The position numbers and the translations under genes were made by a program. DNA of 63,820 nucleotides from JBIYSM02 sp044759095. Its GTDB lineage: Bacteria; Bacillota; Bacilli; Brevibacillales; Brevibacillaceae. Below the pieces are notes generated by a model. That model had not been told where the DNA came from. It saw only the letters and a list, made by a program, of their open reading frames with translations, and did no database searches. This document shows, piece after piece, positions 1 through 7,575 of this stretch; within the stretch, counting starts at the first letter, position 1, and the number at the start of each line of letters is the position of its first letter. The stretch lies in the NCBI RefSeq assembly GCF_044759095.2, contig NZ_JBIYSM020000024.1:1-63820 (forward strand), read 5' to 3'.

Positions 1-51
1 TTCGGAATCTGGGCTCATAACCTCAGAAGAGCAGCCCAAATGGCCAAATAA
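1..51 (+). CDS. transposase, C-terminal 16 residues (cut by window edge)
   Basis: The frame beginning at base 1 reads FGIWAHNLRRAAQMAK followed by TAA. A C-terminus of the form F-G-(I/L)-W-A-x-H-N-L-(R/K) is typical of DDE transposases of the IS1182 type and relatives. Only the tail is present, so the family call is tentative. The identical tail is encoded on the minus strand at the other end of the window. Confidence 0.6.
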   Translation, partial: FGIWAHNLRRAAQMAK

Positions 52-149
52 GCAACGATTAACGGATACAGTTACACGGTAGCCCCCTGAGATTCACCAC
101 AATGAGATGCTTCTGCCAAAAAACGATTTTTTCAGGAGTAACTAGCTAA
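1..149 (+). mobile_element. 3' end of an insertion sequence, left contig edge
   Basis: Bases 1-149 are repeated as the reverse complement at 63672-63820 with one mismatch (base 78). Bases 1-51 encode the end of a transposase; the rest is its non-coding 3' end, finishing near TTTTTTCAGGAGTAACTAGC. It runs directly into the loop of a hairpin repeat (TAGCTAACGCTTCGCCGGG), so the element has inserted into that repeat. The exact boundary is ambiguous by about 7 bp because both junctions share CTAGCTAA. The rest of the element lies outside the window, as expected when an assembly breaks at a multi-copy sequence. Confidence 0.8.
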
Positions 150-230
150 CGCTTCGCCGGGCGGGGCCCCGAACACTTTTCTAGCGGCTGTATGGGATGT
201 CCAAATTTATTAATTCTTATACACTAAAAA
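143..230 (+). repeat. hairpin repeat R1 (right part, interrupted by the IS)
   Basis: It contains the right arm of the stem (GCCGGGCGGGG), the conserved CCCCGAACACTTTTCTAGCGG segment in shorter pieces, TGTATGGGATGTCC, and the tail TTCTTATACACTAAAAAA. The left arm is missing because the IS sits in the TAGCTAA loop. The A-run at the right end merges with the terminator of the minus-strand regulator gene that stops at 294. Confidence 0.85.
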
Positions 231-282
231 AAACGGTTATCCTATGCGGTTCAGTATCACCCGCACATGTGATAACCGTTAG
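231..282 (-). terminator. rho-independent terminator of the sigma-54 activator gene
   Basis: Read on the minus strand, AACGGTTATC pairs with GATAACCGTT across a partly paired loop and is followed by a T-run. The T-run is also the A-run at the right end of repeat R1. Confidence 0.7.
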
Positions 283-293
283 AAATAAAGCAG

Positions 294-2048
294 TTACTGT
301 TGAACGATATTGTACTCTTGCATTTTGCGATAGAGAGTGTTTCGGCTAATCTGCAACAATCTGGCTGCTTTGCTGATGTTCCAGCGGGCCATTTGGAGAG
401 ATTGCCGGATGGCCTCTTTTTCTAAAACAGGTAAAGAAGGAACCGCTTGTTGATGATCATGATCCCTTTCTTCCCGATCAAACTGGAGATGCTCGGGTCC
501 AATCTGATTTTCTTCCGCCAAGAAGGCAGCCTGGTTTAGCACACTGTATAATTCCCGTACGTTGCCAGGCCACGGATAAGAAAGCAATTTCGTTTTTGCT
601 TCCGCGGAGAGTGTCATCGCGGAGGAGTCGTTTAACGTCCTGACAATATGTTCAGCCAGCTCAATTACATCGCCCCGTTTGCGAAGCGGTGGAAGGGTAA
701 TTTGAATCCCTTTCAATCGGTAATAGAGGTCGGATCGGAATCGATTTGCTTTTATTTCCTCCCACAAGTTCTTGTTTGTTGCCGCGATGATGCGAACATC
801 CACCGGTTTACTTTTCACACTGCCAACCGGGGTGATCACTTTCTCCTGCAAGACACGAAGCAGCGCCGCTTGGGCACGAAGGGACATATCGCCGATCTCG
901 TCCAAAAACAGCGTTCCCTGATGTGCAGCCTCAAACTTCCCAAGATTTCCATCAGCTTTTGCTCCCGTGAAGGCACCACCCTCGTATCCGAACAGCTCAC
1001 TTTCTATGATGTTTTCTGGAATGGCGCTGCAGTTGACGGCGATGAACGGGTACCCTGCCCGTGAACTGGCAGAATGAATGGATTGGGCAAACAGTTCTTT
1101 CCCCGTGCCTGTTTCACCCAAAAGAAGAACCGACAGATCCTTTTCCGCCGCTTTTTTCGCCAAAGCCTTCACGCTTTGGATACTGGCACAAGAACCAGCT
1201 ATATGATCGAATGTGTACAGCTGCTGTTTTTTTGATTCTTTGGTAAGCACCGCAACAGAGCACCATATTTTATTCGTACCGTCCAAAATCGATTCGATCA
1301 CGAAACCCTTTTTCTCTTTCCATTCTTTTCCCACGCAATCCTTCCCCAGCATACGCCGCGCTGCTTGATTGGCGCGAATGATACGGTTTTCTCTATCGAG
1401 GGTTAAGAGCGGTGTATGAAGTTGATTGGACGTGTGCTCCAGCTCTTTTAAGGTGATTAGGTGTTCGTGCTTCGCCTGTTCGATCAGAAGTCGATTTTGT
1501 ATGGATTCGGCAATAAAACAAACCAGCGATGAAAGATAGGGATTGTATTGTTCCGTTCTTGCACTGATGTTGATCACCCCTGCCAACTCCCCATTGGTTG
1601 CAAATAGGGGAGACGCGGTACACGTAAGAAACCTGTTTTGCATAAAGAAGTGCTGATCACCGTGGATCCTTACAGCTTTCTCCTCCTGCAATGCGACTCC
1701 CATCGCGTTTGTCCCCTTCTTTTGCTCTTGCCAATTCGCTCCTACACGTAACTGAAGACTTTCTGCCTGCATTTCAAAGTCGGGATCACTTCGTGTATGG
1801 AGCACGAATCCATTGCGATCGACAAAAAGAGCGATCTGTCCGCTCTTCCTTAGAAAAGGGGTCAACTTCTCAAATACGGGGGCAACGTGATGAAGAAGAT
1901 CGTGATTCTCCTCTACCAATTCTTTTACCAGTTGATCGGTAAGCAGATCGTCCTGCACTACATCCATCGGTTTGAACCCAAACGAATAGCACCGAGCCCA
2001 AGAGCGCTGGATCATTTTTTGCTCTGCCTGAGGAGTAAGAGATGACAA
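294..2048 (-). CDS. sigma-54-dependent transcriptional activator (AcoR-like)
   Basis: A 584-residue enhancer-binding protein. The N-terminal half is a GAF-like sensor followed by a PAS-like segment (about 210-280). The AAA+ domain (about 290-520) has Walker A GETGTGKE, the sigma-54 contact motif GAFTGA and Walker B GTLFLDEI. A Fis-type helix-turn-helix ends the protein (ISKAARLLQISRNTLYRKMQ). The frame stays open further upstream, but GGAGGTGATCC at 2051-2061 points to a TTG start at 2048, giving MSSLTPQAEQKMIQRSW. It is divergent from the formaldehyde dehydrogenase gene, which has a sigma-54 promoter, so it most likely activates that operon. The AcoR-like layout (GAF, PAS, AAA+, Fis) suggests a small-molecule inducer, not seen here. 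Confidence 0.9.
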   Translation of the reverse strand: MSSLTPQAEQKMIQRSWARCYSFGFKPMDVVQDDLLTDQLVKELVEENHDLLHHVAPVFEKLTPFLRKSGQIALFVDRNGFVLHTRSDPDFEMQAESLQLRVGANWQEQKKGTNAMGVALQEEKAVRIHGDQHFFMQNRFLTCTASPLFATNGELAGVINISARTEQYNPYLSSLVCFIAESIQNRLLIEQAKHEHLITLKELEHTSNQLHTPLLTLDRENRIIRANQAARRMLGKDCVGKEWKEKKGFVIESILDGTNKIWCSVAVLTKESKKQQLYTFDHIAGSCASIQSVKALAKKAAEKDLSVLLLGETGTGKELFAQSIHSASSRAGYPFIAVNCSAIPENIIESELFGYEGGAFTGAKADGNLGKFEAAHQGTLFLDEIGDMSLRAQAALLRVLQEKVITPVGSVKSKPVDVRIIAATNKNLWEEIKANRFRSDLYYRLKGIQITLPPLRKRGDVIELAEHIVRTLNDSSAMTLSAEAKTKLLSYPWPGNVRELYSVLNQAAFLAEENQIGPEHLQFDREERDHDHQQAVPSLPVLEKEAIRQSLQMARWNISKAARLLQISRNTLYRKMQEYNIVQQ

Positions 2049-2132
2049 AAGGATCACCTCCAAACAGAATGGGAAGAATGTAACACTTAGTATATCACAG
2101 AATATCCAGAAACTTACAACACAACTCCAGCT

Positions 2133-2172
2133 TGTTCCATATTGGAGCACTTTGTTGTTTCAAAATAGAACA
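2133..2172. promoter_or_regulatory. two candidate upstream activator sites
   Basis: Two 17-bp imperfect palindromes of the form TGTTYC-N5-RGARCA lie at 2133-2149 (TGTTCCATATTGGAGCA) and 2156-2172 (TGTTTCAAAATAGAACA). Their centres are 23 bp apart, about two helical turns, and lie roughly 85 and 108 bp upstream of the predicted sigma-54 start. This is the usual position for enhancer sites of a sigma-54 activator. Binding by the adjacent regulator is inferred. Confidence 0.55.
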
Positions 2173-2222
2173 GTTTACAAGCCCCCTTTATGAAAACGCT
2201 ATCTTTCTCACCATTTTCGGAC

Positions 2223-2238
2223 TGGCATGCCTTTTGCT
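2223..2238 (+). promoter_or_regulatory. sigma-54 (-24/-12) promoter
   Basis: TGGCATGCCTTTTGCT fits the sigma-54 consensus TGGCAC-N5-TTGCW with GG and GC in the correct 10-bp phasing. Transcription should start near 2249 and run into the formaldehyde dehydrogenase gene. The divergent sigma-54 activator gene supports the call. Confidence 0.85.
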
Positions 2239-2285
2239 TTCTTTCTCCGGCATCGTCACATTCATCTTTATAAGGAGGAATGGCA

Positions 2286-3500
2286 ATGGCAAGCAACAAG
2301 GGAGTCGTATACATGGGGCCCGGCAAGGTAGAGGTGCAGGACATTACGTATCCGGATTTGGTATTGCGGGATGGTCCAGGGGTTAATCCGCGAAATGTCG
2401 GCCGCAAATGTGATCACGGCGTTATCCTGAAGGTGGTTACAACAAACATTTGCGGGAGCGACCAACACATGGTACGCGGTCGGACTACAGCACCAGCCGG
2501 CCTTGTCCTGGGCCACGAGATTACGGGAGAGGTAATTGAGGTTGGGCGTGATGTTGAATTTATCAAAAAAGGGGATCTCGTTTCGGTGCCGTTCAACATC
2601 GCCTGCGGAAGATGCCGAAGCTGCAAAGAACAAAACACCCATGTTTGCCTGAATGTGAACCCTGATCGTCCAGGTTCTGCCTATGGTTATGTCGATATGG
2701 GCGGTTGGGTAGGCGGTCAATCGGAATACGCCATGGTCCCCTATGCAGACTTTCAGCTGCTGAAATTCCCCGACAAAGATCAGGCTATGGAAAAAATTCT
2801 TGACCTGACCATGCTCTCGGATATCTTCCCGACAGGATACCATGGCGCCGTGAGTGCCGGAGTTCGTCCCGGCTCTACCGTCTATGTTGCCGGAGCAGGG
2901 CCCGTTGGACTTGCTGCTGCCCATTCCGCTCAACTGTTAGGGGCATCCGTCGTCATTGTCGGTGACTTAAATGCCGCTCGACTGGATCAGGCGAGAAGCT
3001 TTGGCTGTGAAACGGTCAACTTAAGTGAATATGGCAACCTGGCTGAACAAATCGAACAAATCCTGGGCGTTCCAGAAGTTGATTGTGCGATAGACTGCGT
3101 CGGTTTTGAAGCACACGGTCACGGCAGCGACCATTCCGAGGCACCTGCTACCGTTCTAAACTCCATCATGGAAGTAACCAGAGCTGCAGGTCGGCTCGGT
3201 ATCCCTGGTCTTTACGTGACGGGTGATCCCGGCGCTGTAGACGAGGAGGCAAAAGTGGGTACGTTGAAAATTCGCATCGGCCTCGGATGGGCAAAAGCCC
3301 ATACCTTTGTCACCGGGCAGACTCCCGTCATGAGATACCATCGCGAATTGATGATGGCGATCCTCAATGACAAGGTTCAGATCGCCAAAGCGGTCAATGC
3401 TACCAAAATTTCACTGGAAGAAGCACCGCAAGCCTATCGTGAATTTGATAAAGGCGCTGCGAGAAAATATGTCATTGATCCTCATGGCTTGGTAAAATAA
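2286..3500 (+). CDS. fdhA: glutathione-independent formaldehyde dehydrogenase, zinc alcohol dehydrogenase family
   Basis: A 404-residue medium-chain zinc dehydrogenase that closely resembles Pseudomonas putida FdhA (shared stretches TNICGSDQHMVRGRT, LGHEITGEVIE, YGYVDMG, KYVIDPH). This family oxidises formaldehyde to formate with bound NAD and needs no glutathione; some members dismutate aldehydes. The catalytic-zinc region (NICGSDQH, GHE) and four-cysteine structural-zinc loop (CGRCRSCKEQNTHVC) are present, followed by the GAGPVG nucleotide-binding turn. ATG at 2286 is preferred to 2280 because AGGAGG ends 7 bp before it. It is the first gene of the sigma-54 operon and is followed by a channel gene. 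Confidence 0.9.
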   Translation: MASNKGVVYMGPGKVEVQDITYPDLVLRDGPGVNPRNVGRKCDHGVILKVVTTNICGSDQHMVRGRTTAPAGLVLGHEITGEVIEVGRDVEFIKKGDLVSVPFNIACGRCRSCKEQNTHVCLNVNPDRPGSAYGYVDMGGWVGGQSEYAMVPYADFQLLKFPDKDQAMEKILDLTMLSDIFPTGYHGAVSAGVRPGSTVYVAGAGPVGLAAAHSAQLLGASVVIVGDLNAARLDQARSFGCETVNLSEYGNLAEQIEQILGVPEVDCAIDCVGFEAHGHGSDHSEAPATVLNSIMEVTRAAGRLGIPGLYVTGDPGAVDEEAKVGTLKIRIGLGWAKAHTFVTGQTPVMRYHRELMMAILNDKVQIAKAVNATKISLEEAPQAYREFDKGAARKYVIDPHGLVK

Positions 3501-3549
3501 TCCGACTTCACAGCAAAAAGAGATTGGACAAGAGAAAGGTGGTGTGACC

Positions 3550-4323
3550 GTGGAGCATCCACCTGCTTTATGGAGGCGGAGTCTGGCTGAGTTTGTCGGT
3601 ACTGCCCTTCTGGTACTAATCGGTCCGGGAAGTGCGGCCTTTCACGGTATCCTGTCGGCAAAAAATAATCATTCGACCACTTTGGCTGATATCGGTGTCA
3701 TTAGCTTGGCTTTTGCCATCATCGTCATGGCTATGATTTACACTTTTGGGAAAGTATCGGGATGTCATATCAATCCGGCTGTGACCATCGGATTAGCGGC
3801 GACGGGACGCTTTTCCTGGAGTGAAGTTCCGGCCTACGTGGCTGCCCAATGTGCGGGAGGAATCGCTGGAGCGCTTTTGATTCTGGTTGTATTGGGTACG
3901 GATGGAGCCATTGTGGGAAATCTCGGTGCCACCGTCCTTTCACCCACAACCGGATATGTTCAAGGAATTGCCATTGAAGCGATGGAAACCTTTATTCTTA
4001 TGCTTGTCATTATGGGAGTCGCAGTTGATTCGCGGGCTCCCCAAGGCTTCGCAGGGCTGATCATTGGTTTGACGGTTGGCGGCATTATCATGATGACGGC
4101 TGGACCGACGGGCTCCTCATTCAATCCAGCACGAACCTTCGGCCCTTATGTGGTGGACAGTCTGGCAGGTGGAACCGTTTACTGGAGCCATTTTCCCGTC
4201 TATGTAATAGGCCCCTTGCTTGGCGCCGTCTTGGCTGCTTTCACCTATGACGTTATTTCTGCTCCCGGGTCTGTCTCCGCTTCTGGTAATAGGAATCAAA
4301 AAGAAGGGCTACCTCATGGATAG
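3550..4323 (+). CDS. aquaporin/glycerol-facilitator family channel
   Basis: A 257-residue MIP-family membrane channel with six predicted transmembrane segments and both pore motifs, HINPAVT and SFNPART. Aligned to E. coli AqpZ, the helix-5 filter histidine is replaced by isoleucine, which favours small neutral solutes over strict water selectivity; the solute is unknown. Its place behind formaldehyde dehydrogenase suggests methanol, glycerol or another alcohol or aldehyde precursor. GTG at 3550 lies 7 bp after AAAGGTGG; GTG at 3544 is a less well spaced alternative. The stop codon lies within the operon terminator. Confidence 0.88.
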   Translation: MEHPPALWRRSLAEFVGTALLVLIGPGSAAFHGILSAKNNHSTTLADIGVISLAFAIIVMAMIYTFGKVSGCHINPAVTIGLAATGRFSWSEVPAYVAAQCAGGIAGALLILVVLGTDGAIVGNLGATVLSPTTGYVQGIAIEAMETFILMLVIMGVAVDSRAPQGFAGLIIGLTVGGIIMMTAGPTGSSFNPARTFGPYVVDSLAGGTVYWSHFPVYVIGPLLGAVLAAFTYDVISAPGSVSASGNRNQKEGLPHG

Positions 4324-4334
4324 CCCTTCTTTTT
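4298..4334 (+). terminator. terminator of the fdhA-channel operon
   Basis: AAAAAGAAGGGCTA and TAGCCCTTCTTTTT form a 14-bp perfect stem around a 9-base loop. The left arm lies inside the channel gene's last codons and the right arm supplies the T-run. Confidence 0.85.
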
Positions 4335-4341
4335 CCATTCA

Positions 4342-4380
4342 TCAATCCCACGCAAACCGCTGCTCTTTCCACGGGTCGCC
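4342..4380 (-). pseudogene. remnant of a second yuiH-like gene (last 12 codons)
   Basis: On the minus strand this stretch reads GDPWKEQRFAWD and a stop. That is nearly the end of the intact molybdopterin oxidoreductase gene 300 bp away (GDPWREQRFAWD). The match ends abruptly upstream of the glycine codon. It looks like the scar of a duplicated or deleted paralogue. Confidence 0.55.
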
Positions 4381-4383
4381 GTG

Positions 4384-4679
4384 ACTATCCTAAAGTAACC
4401 GTTAATAACCATCGTTACCTTTTCCACTCGTTGACCATTTCAATAAATAATGCAACTCTTTCCCCCATAGTATAATCATCTCCCATAATGAAACAGCAGG
4501 AGAAGGTACCTTCTCCTGCTGTCCACTCTTGTCCTACCATCCTTGAAGAACGGTAGCGATTATCTCTACACACATTATATGCAACAACTCTGGAGATGTA
4601 AACTCGCTCTTGCCAAGTTAGAATGTTGCTCTGTAAAAAAGACGCCCTGTTGATCAGAGGTGCACTTGAATAGAAGCAA
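4384..4679. other. intergenic stretch with a perfect 28-bp palindrome
   Basis: I see no gene here. Bases 4494-4521 form a perfect palindrome with no spacer (left half CAGCAGGAGAAGGT). There is no T-run on either side, so it is not an ordinary terminator. The remainder shows no recognisable feature. Confidence 0.5.
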
Positions 4680-5276
4680 CTAATCCCAAGCGAATCTTTG
4701 TTCCCGCCACGGGTCGCCGTACATGTGATACCCGTTTTTCTCCCAGAAGCCCTGTCTGTCTTTTTCCAAAAACTCAATCCCGCGCACCCACTTGGCACTC
4801 TTCCAGAAGTACAGGTGCGGAATGACGAAGCGAAGCGGCCAGCCGTGCTCCGGCGTCAGGTCCTCGCCGTTGTGCTTGTTGGCGAACAGATTGCCGGGAG
4901 CAAGGAAATCGGCCAACGGCATATTGGCCGTCCAGCCGTGCTCGGCGTGCAGCATGACGTATTTGGCTTCCGGTTTTACCTTGACCAGTTTTACTACTTC
5001 CTCCACCGGGATGCCTTCCCACACGTTGTCCAGCTTGCTCCAGCCGGTCACGCAGTGGATGTCGTTGGTGATCTGCGCTTTGGGCAGGGCCATCATTTGC
5101 TCGTAGGACAGCGTCTTCTCCTCTTCCACCAGACCAAAAATCCGAAAGCTCCACTGCGTCGCCAAGTCGGTATATTCCGGCACCTCGCCGTAGTGAAGCA
5201 CGGGAAAACCGGTCGTGACTTTCTGATTGGGCGGGACACGATCGTGTTTCATTTCATTTGTCTTGTTGATCAACAT
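4680..5276 (-). CDS. yuiH: molybdopterin-dependent oxidoreductase, sulfite-oxidase fold (YuiH-like)
   Basis: A 198-residue single-domain protein of the sulfite-oxidase molybdopterin family. The conserved cysteine that should ligate molybdenum sits in DIHCVTGWSK, followed by HAEHGWTANMPL and GWPLRFVIPHLYFWKSAKWVRGIEF, shown here only as landmarks. No haem or dimerisation domain and no signal peptide are visible, as in B. subtilis YuiH. The start at 5276 follows AAGGAG with a 9-bp gap. A 12-codon copy of its 3' end remains at 4342-4380. The physiological substrate is unknown. Confidence 0.85.
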   Translation of the reverse strand: MLINKTNEMKHDRVPPNQKVTTGFPVLHYGEVPEYTDLATQWSFRIFGLVEEEKTLSYEQMMALPKAQITNDIHCVTGWSKLDNVWEGIPVEEVVKLVKVKPEAKYVMLHAEHGWTANMPLADFLAPGNLFANKHNGEDLTPEHGWPLRFVIPHLYFWKSAKWVRGIEFLEKDRQGFWEKNGYHMYGDPWREQRFAWD

Positions 5277-5319
5277 ACAGCTCCACTCCTTTGTCAATAT
5301 CCCGAAGCCAAGGTTTCTT

Positions 5320-5451
5320 TCATTCTTGCACAACCTGCCCCCCTGATGCAAGAAAGAACCCTCGCAGGTTGACGCCAAGAATTACAGTGACAAGCAAGAT
5401 AACTACCAACGATGGCCAAAAAATCCATGGGTCAATTTGTGGTTTCTTCAT
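5320..5451 (-). pseudogene. possible truncated BCCT transporter N-terminus (43 codons)
   Basis: The minus strand encodes MKKPQIDPWIFWPSLVVILL, then one hydrophobic helix, and stops after 43 codons. The opening I-(D/E)-P-x-(V/I)-F-(F/W)-P followed by a helix resembles the N-terminus of betaine/carnitine/choline transporters, which are normally about 500 residues. It could instead be a small membrane protein. G-rich sequence upstream is a poor ribosome site. It lies directly upstream of the oxidoreductase gene. Confidence 0.35.
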
Positions 5452-5499
5452 TCAATCGCCCCCCAAAATAAAAAAATATTTAAAATTATAATAAAAATA

Positions 5500-5521
5500 A
5501 TCATGATTATATTATCATGAT
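5500..5521. promoter_or_regulatory. candidate TetR operator upstream of the regulator gene
   Basis: ATCATGAT occurs twice, separated by six A/T bases, in an AT-rich stretch about 100 bp before the TetR-family gene. Each half is itself palindromic. A related sequence lies upstream of the UPF0316 gene at 6972-6992, suggesting a shared regulator. Confidence 0.5.
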
Positions 5522-5621
5522 AGGTTATTTTTCCGCAATGGTTTGTTTTTTGTTTCTTTCAATAGTAAACTATTTTTAAAACCATACGCGGTTGTGCACG
5601 ATTGCAATCGAGTGAAAGGTG

Positions 5622-6320
5622 ATGGCGTTGAAGAAGAAAAAGACCATTCAATTGAGCCGCATGTGGCAATACTTTGTGGAAGCGACCGCTCAGATCATCC
5701 AGGAAGAGGGCGTGTCTAATGTGACGATCCGCAAAATTGCAGATCGGGCCGGCTACAACAGTGCGACCATCTACAACTACTTCAGCGAGATTTCCCATCT
5801 GGTTTTTTTCGCGTCGATGAAGTTCCTGAAACCATACACCGATGAAGTCGTCAAGATATACAAGAGCAAGGAACTGCAGCCGCAGGAAAAGTACTTGCGT
5901 GCCTGGGAATTGTTTTGCCGGCATTCGTTCCAAAACCCGCAAATTTTTCATGCGATCTTCATCGCTGACCTGGGCAGCCAGCCGGAAGAGTTGTTAAAGC
6001 ATTACTACAGCGTCTATCCCGCTGAAATCATTGACATTCCTGAAGAACTGAAACCGTTGATCCTCGAGCAAAACATCTCCAAGCGCGGTTTAGCCGTCCT
6101 CGATCTTCTCGTCAAGGAGGGCTACATGAAACAGGAGAATGTGGTTGGCATCAACGAGATGACCATTTTGATCTGGCAGGGCATGTTCACCACTTTCCTG
6201 AACAACCGGCGCAGCTACGACCCCGAAGAGGCGACCCGCAAGACCATGCTCTATATCCGGGAAATCGTGCTGAATGCCAATCATTTTTCGTTTTCGGAAG
6301 GGCAGCATCAGACCGGATAG
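5622..6320 (+). CDS. TetR-family transcriptional regulator
   Basis: A 232-residue protein with a TetR-type helix-turn-helix near residues 20-65 (GVSNVTIRKIADRAGYNSATIYNYF) and an all-helical ligand domain after it. The ligand is unknown. The start is uncertain: GAAAGGTGAT overlaps the ATG at 5622, and a TTG at 5628 has better spacing. Candidate operators lie in its own upstream region and in front of the UPF0316 gene downstream, which converges on it across a shared terminator. Confidence 0.85.
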   Translation: MALKKKKTIQLSRMWQYFVEATAQIIQEEGVSNVTIRKIADRAGYNSATIYNYFSEISHLVFFASMKFLKPYTDEVVKIYKSKELQPQEKYLRAWELFCRHSFQNPQIFHAIFIADLGSQPEELLKHYYSVYPAEIIDIPEELKPLILEQNISKRGLAVLDLLVKEGYMKQENVVGINEMTILIWQGMFTTFLNNRRSYDPEEATRKTMLYIREIVLNANHFSFSEGQHQTG

Positions 6321-6339
6321 CAAGCCTTGGCCGAAACAC

Positions 6340-6388
6340 AAACAGCCAGCCCGTTCACCTTAAATAAAGTGAACAAGCTGGCTGTTTT
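6340..6388 (+). terminator. terminator of the TetR gene
   Basis: AAACAGCCAGCCCGTTCAC pairs with GTGAACAAGCTGGCTGTTT (one mismatch zone) and is followed by a T-run. The convergent minus-strand gene stops 20 bp further on, so it may serve both. Confidence 0.8.
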
Positions 6389-6407
6389 TCTTTCGCAAAG
6401 AAGCATT

Positions 6408-6926
6408 CTAATCGCGTAGTCGGTTCACCCAGAATCCGCCTTTCAGATTCTTGGGCTCAAAAGAAATGACAAATGCTTTTGGAGCGATGCTGTTAATCAG
6501 TTTCCACAACTGTTTTTCGTTGCTCCGTCTGGTCAGCACCTGCATCATCAGACGGTGCCCGTCCCTGCCTTCGGCTACCCAGGAAGTGACTCCAAAGCCC
6601 TGTTCCCGCAGCTTGGCTGGCAGCTCCCACTCCAGCGAGTCCACCACCACCTGCAGCGTCACATAACCCATGGCCAAATACTCTTCAATTTTGCTGCCGA
6701 AATAAACGCCCATGCCCCACCCGATGCAATAGGCCGCCAAGTTAATCGGATTATCCAGGTTGTCCAGGACGATCGCCAGTCCTTTCAGATAGACAAACAC
6801 TTCCACCATGGCAACAACCGATGCCAGCATGCGATACCCTTTGATCACCATCAACATCCGCAATGTAAAGAACGACACATACAGGATGTTGATTCCCATG
6901 ATGATCAAGATAAACTCTATGCCCAT
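6408..6926 (-). CDS. UPF0316/DUF2179 membrane protein (YebE-like)
   Basis: A 172-residue protein with three N-terminal transmembrane segments (to about residue 85) and a soluble C-terminal domain (LQVVVDSLEWELPAKLREQGFGVT). This matches the UPF0316 family represented by B. subtilis YebE, of unknown function. GGAGGT lies 11 bp before the start. The upstream region holds a TetR-operator-like sequence, so it may be controlled by the neighbouring TetR protein. Confidence 0.8.
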   Translation of the reverse strand: MGIEFILIIMGINILYVSFFTLRMLMVIKGYRMLASVVAMVEVFVYLKGLAIVLDNLDNPINLAAYCIGWGMGVYFGSKIEEYLAMGYVTLQVVVDSLEWELPAKLREQGFGVTSWVAEGRDGHRLMMQVLTRRSNEKQLWKLINSIAPKAFVISFEPKNLKGGFWVNRLRD

Positions 6927-6971
6927 TCCCTTTTCCTACCTCCACCCTAGCCGAAAGCATCTAAAATCCGC

Positions 6972-6992
6972 AATCATGATTATAATATTATC
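6972..6992. promoter_or_regulatory. second candidate TetR operator
   Basis: AATCATGATTATAATATTAT shares AATCATGATTATA and a following TTAT with the site at 5500-5521. It lies about 50 bp upstream of the UPF0316 start, a position suited to repression. Confidence 0.4.
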
Positions 6993-7060
6993 TAAACAAA
7001 TTACAATATCCAGTTGGAATCGGAGTCTTCGAGGTGGCCTTTTGATCTATATTCCTGCCA

Positions 7061-7095
7061 AAAATAATACTGCCGCCAAAAAGGACGGCAGTATT
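7061..7095 (-). terminator. terminator of the CoA-binding protein gene
   Basis: On the minus strand AATACTGCCG and CGGCAGTATT form a 10-bp stem followed by ATTTTTG. The gene stops at 7104. Confidence 0.75.
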
Positions 7096-7103
7096 CACGA
7101 TCG

Positions 7104-7541
7104 TTATTTTTTTCCTACACCCAAAAGGGCATGGTCTACCTTGATGCAGAGGTCCATGATGACCTCAATTCCCTGCTGCTTCGCCAATTCGGCCGCTTCT
7201 TCGTTGGCAATTCCCTGCTGCAGCCAGAGAGCCCTTGGCTTGTGTTTCATCTGCAAGACATCCTGAGCGACGGGCATGATTTCTTCGCTGCGGCGAAACA
7301 CGTTGACGATGTCGACCGGTTCGTCGATCTCCGTCAATGTGGCTACTGCCTTTTCACCCAGTACGGTCTCCCCGGCGATCGTCGGGTTGACGGGAATGAT
7401 GCGGTATCCGTTGTTTTGCATGGCTTGAGACACCATGTAGCTGGTGCGGTCCGGCTTGTTGGACAGACCGACGACAGCAATGGTTTTCGCTTCCTGCAGC
7501 AGCTCGCGGCGCTTTTCGTTGCTTGGGTTTTGATGCGGCAT
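7104..7541 (-). CDS. CoA-binding domain protein (YneT-like)
   Basis: A 145-residue protein made almost entirely of a Rossmann-type CoA-binding domain, starting TIAVVGLSNKPDRTSY and continuing GYRIIPVNP and ALWLQQGI. This is the small YneT/YccU family related to the succinyl-CoA synthetase alpha subunit N-terminus. CoA binding is known for the family, but the cellular role is not. It lies 34 bp downstream of pepA on the same strand and may be cotranscribed. Confidence 0.85.
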   Translation of the reverse strand: MPHQNPSNEKRRELLQEAKTIAVVGLSNKPDRTSYMVSQAMQNNGYRIIPVNPTIAGETVLGEKAVATLTEIDEPVDIVNVFRRSEEIMPVAQDVLQMKHKPRALWLQQGIANEEAAELAKQQGIEVIMDLCIKVDHALLGVGKK

Positions 7542-7575
7542 GAACAGACACTCCTCTTAAAGTGGTATTCTATTT

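Noticed and set aside
4415..4798. A 127-codon minus-strand frame overlapping the end of the molybdopterin oxidoreductase gene
   Set aside because: Its first part is an out-of-frame reading of the real gene and the rest has no similarity, start signal or plausible composition.
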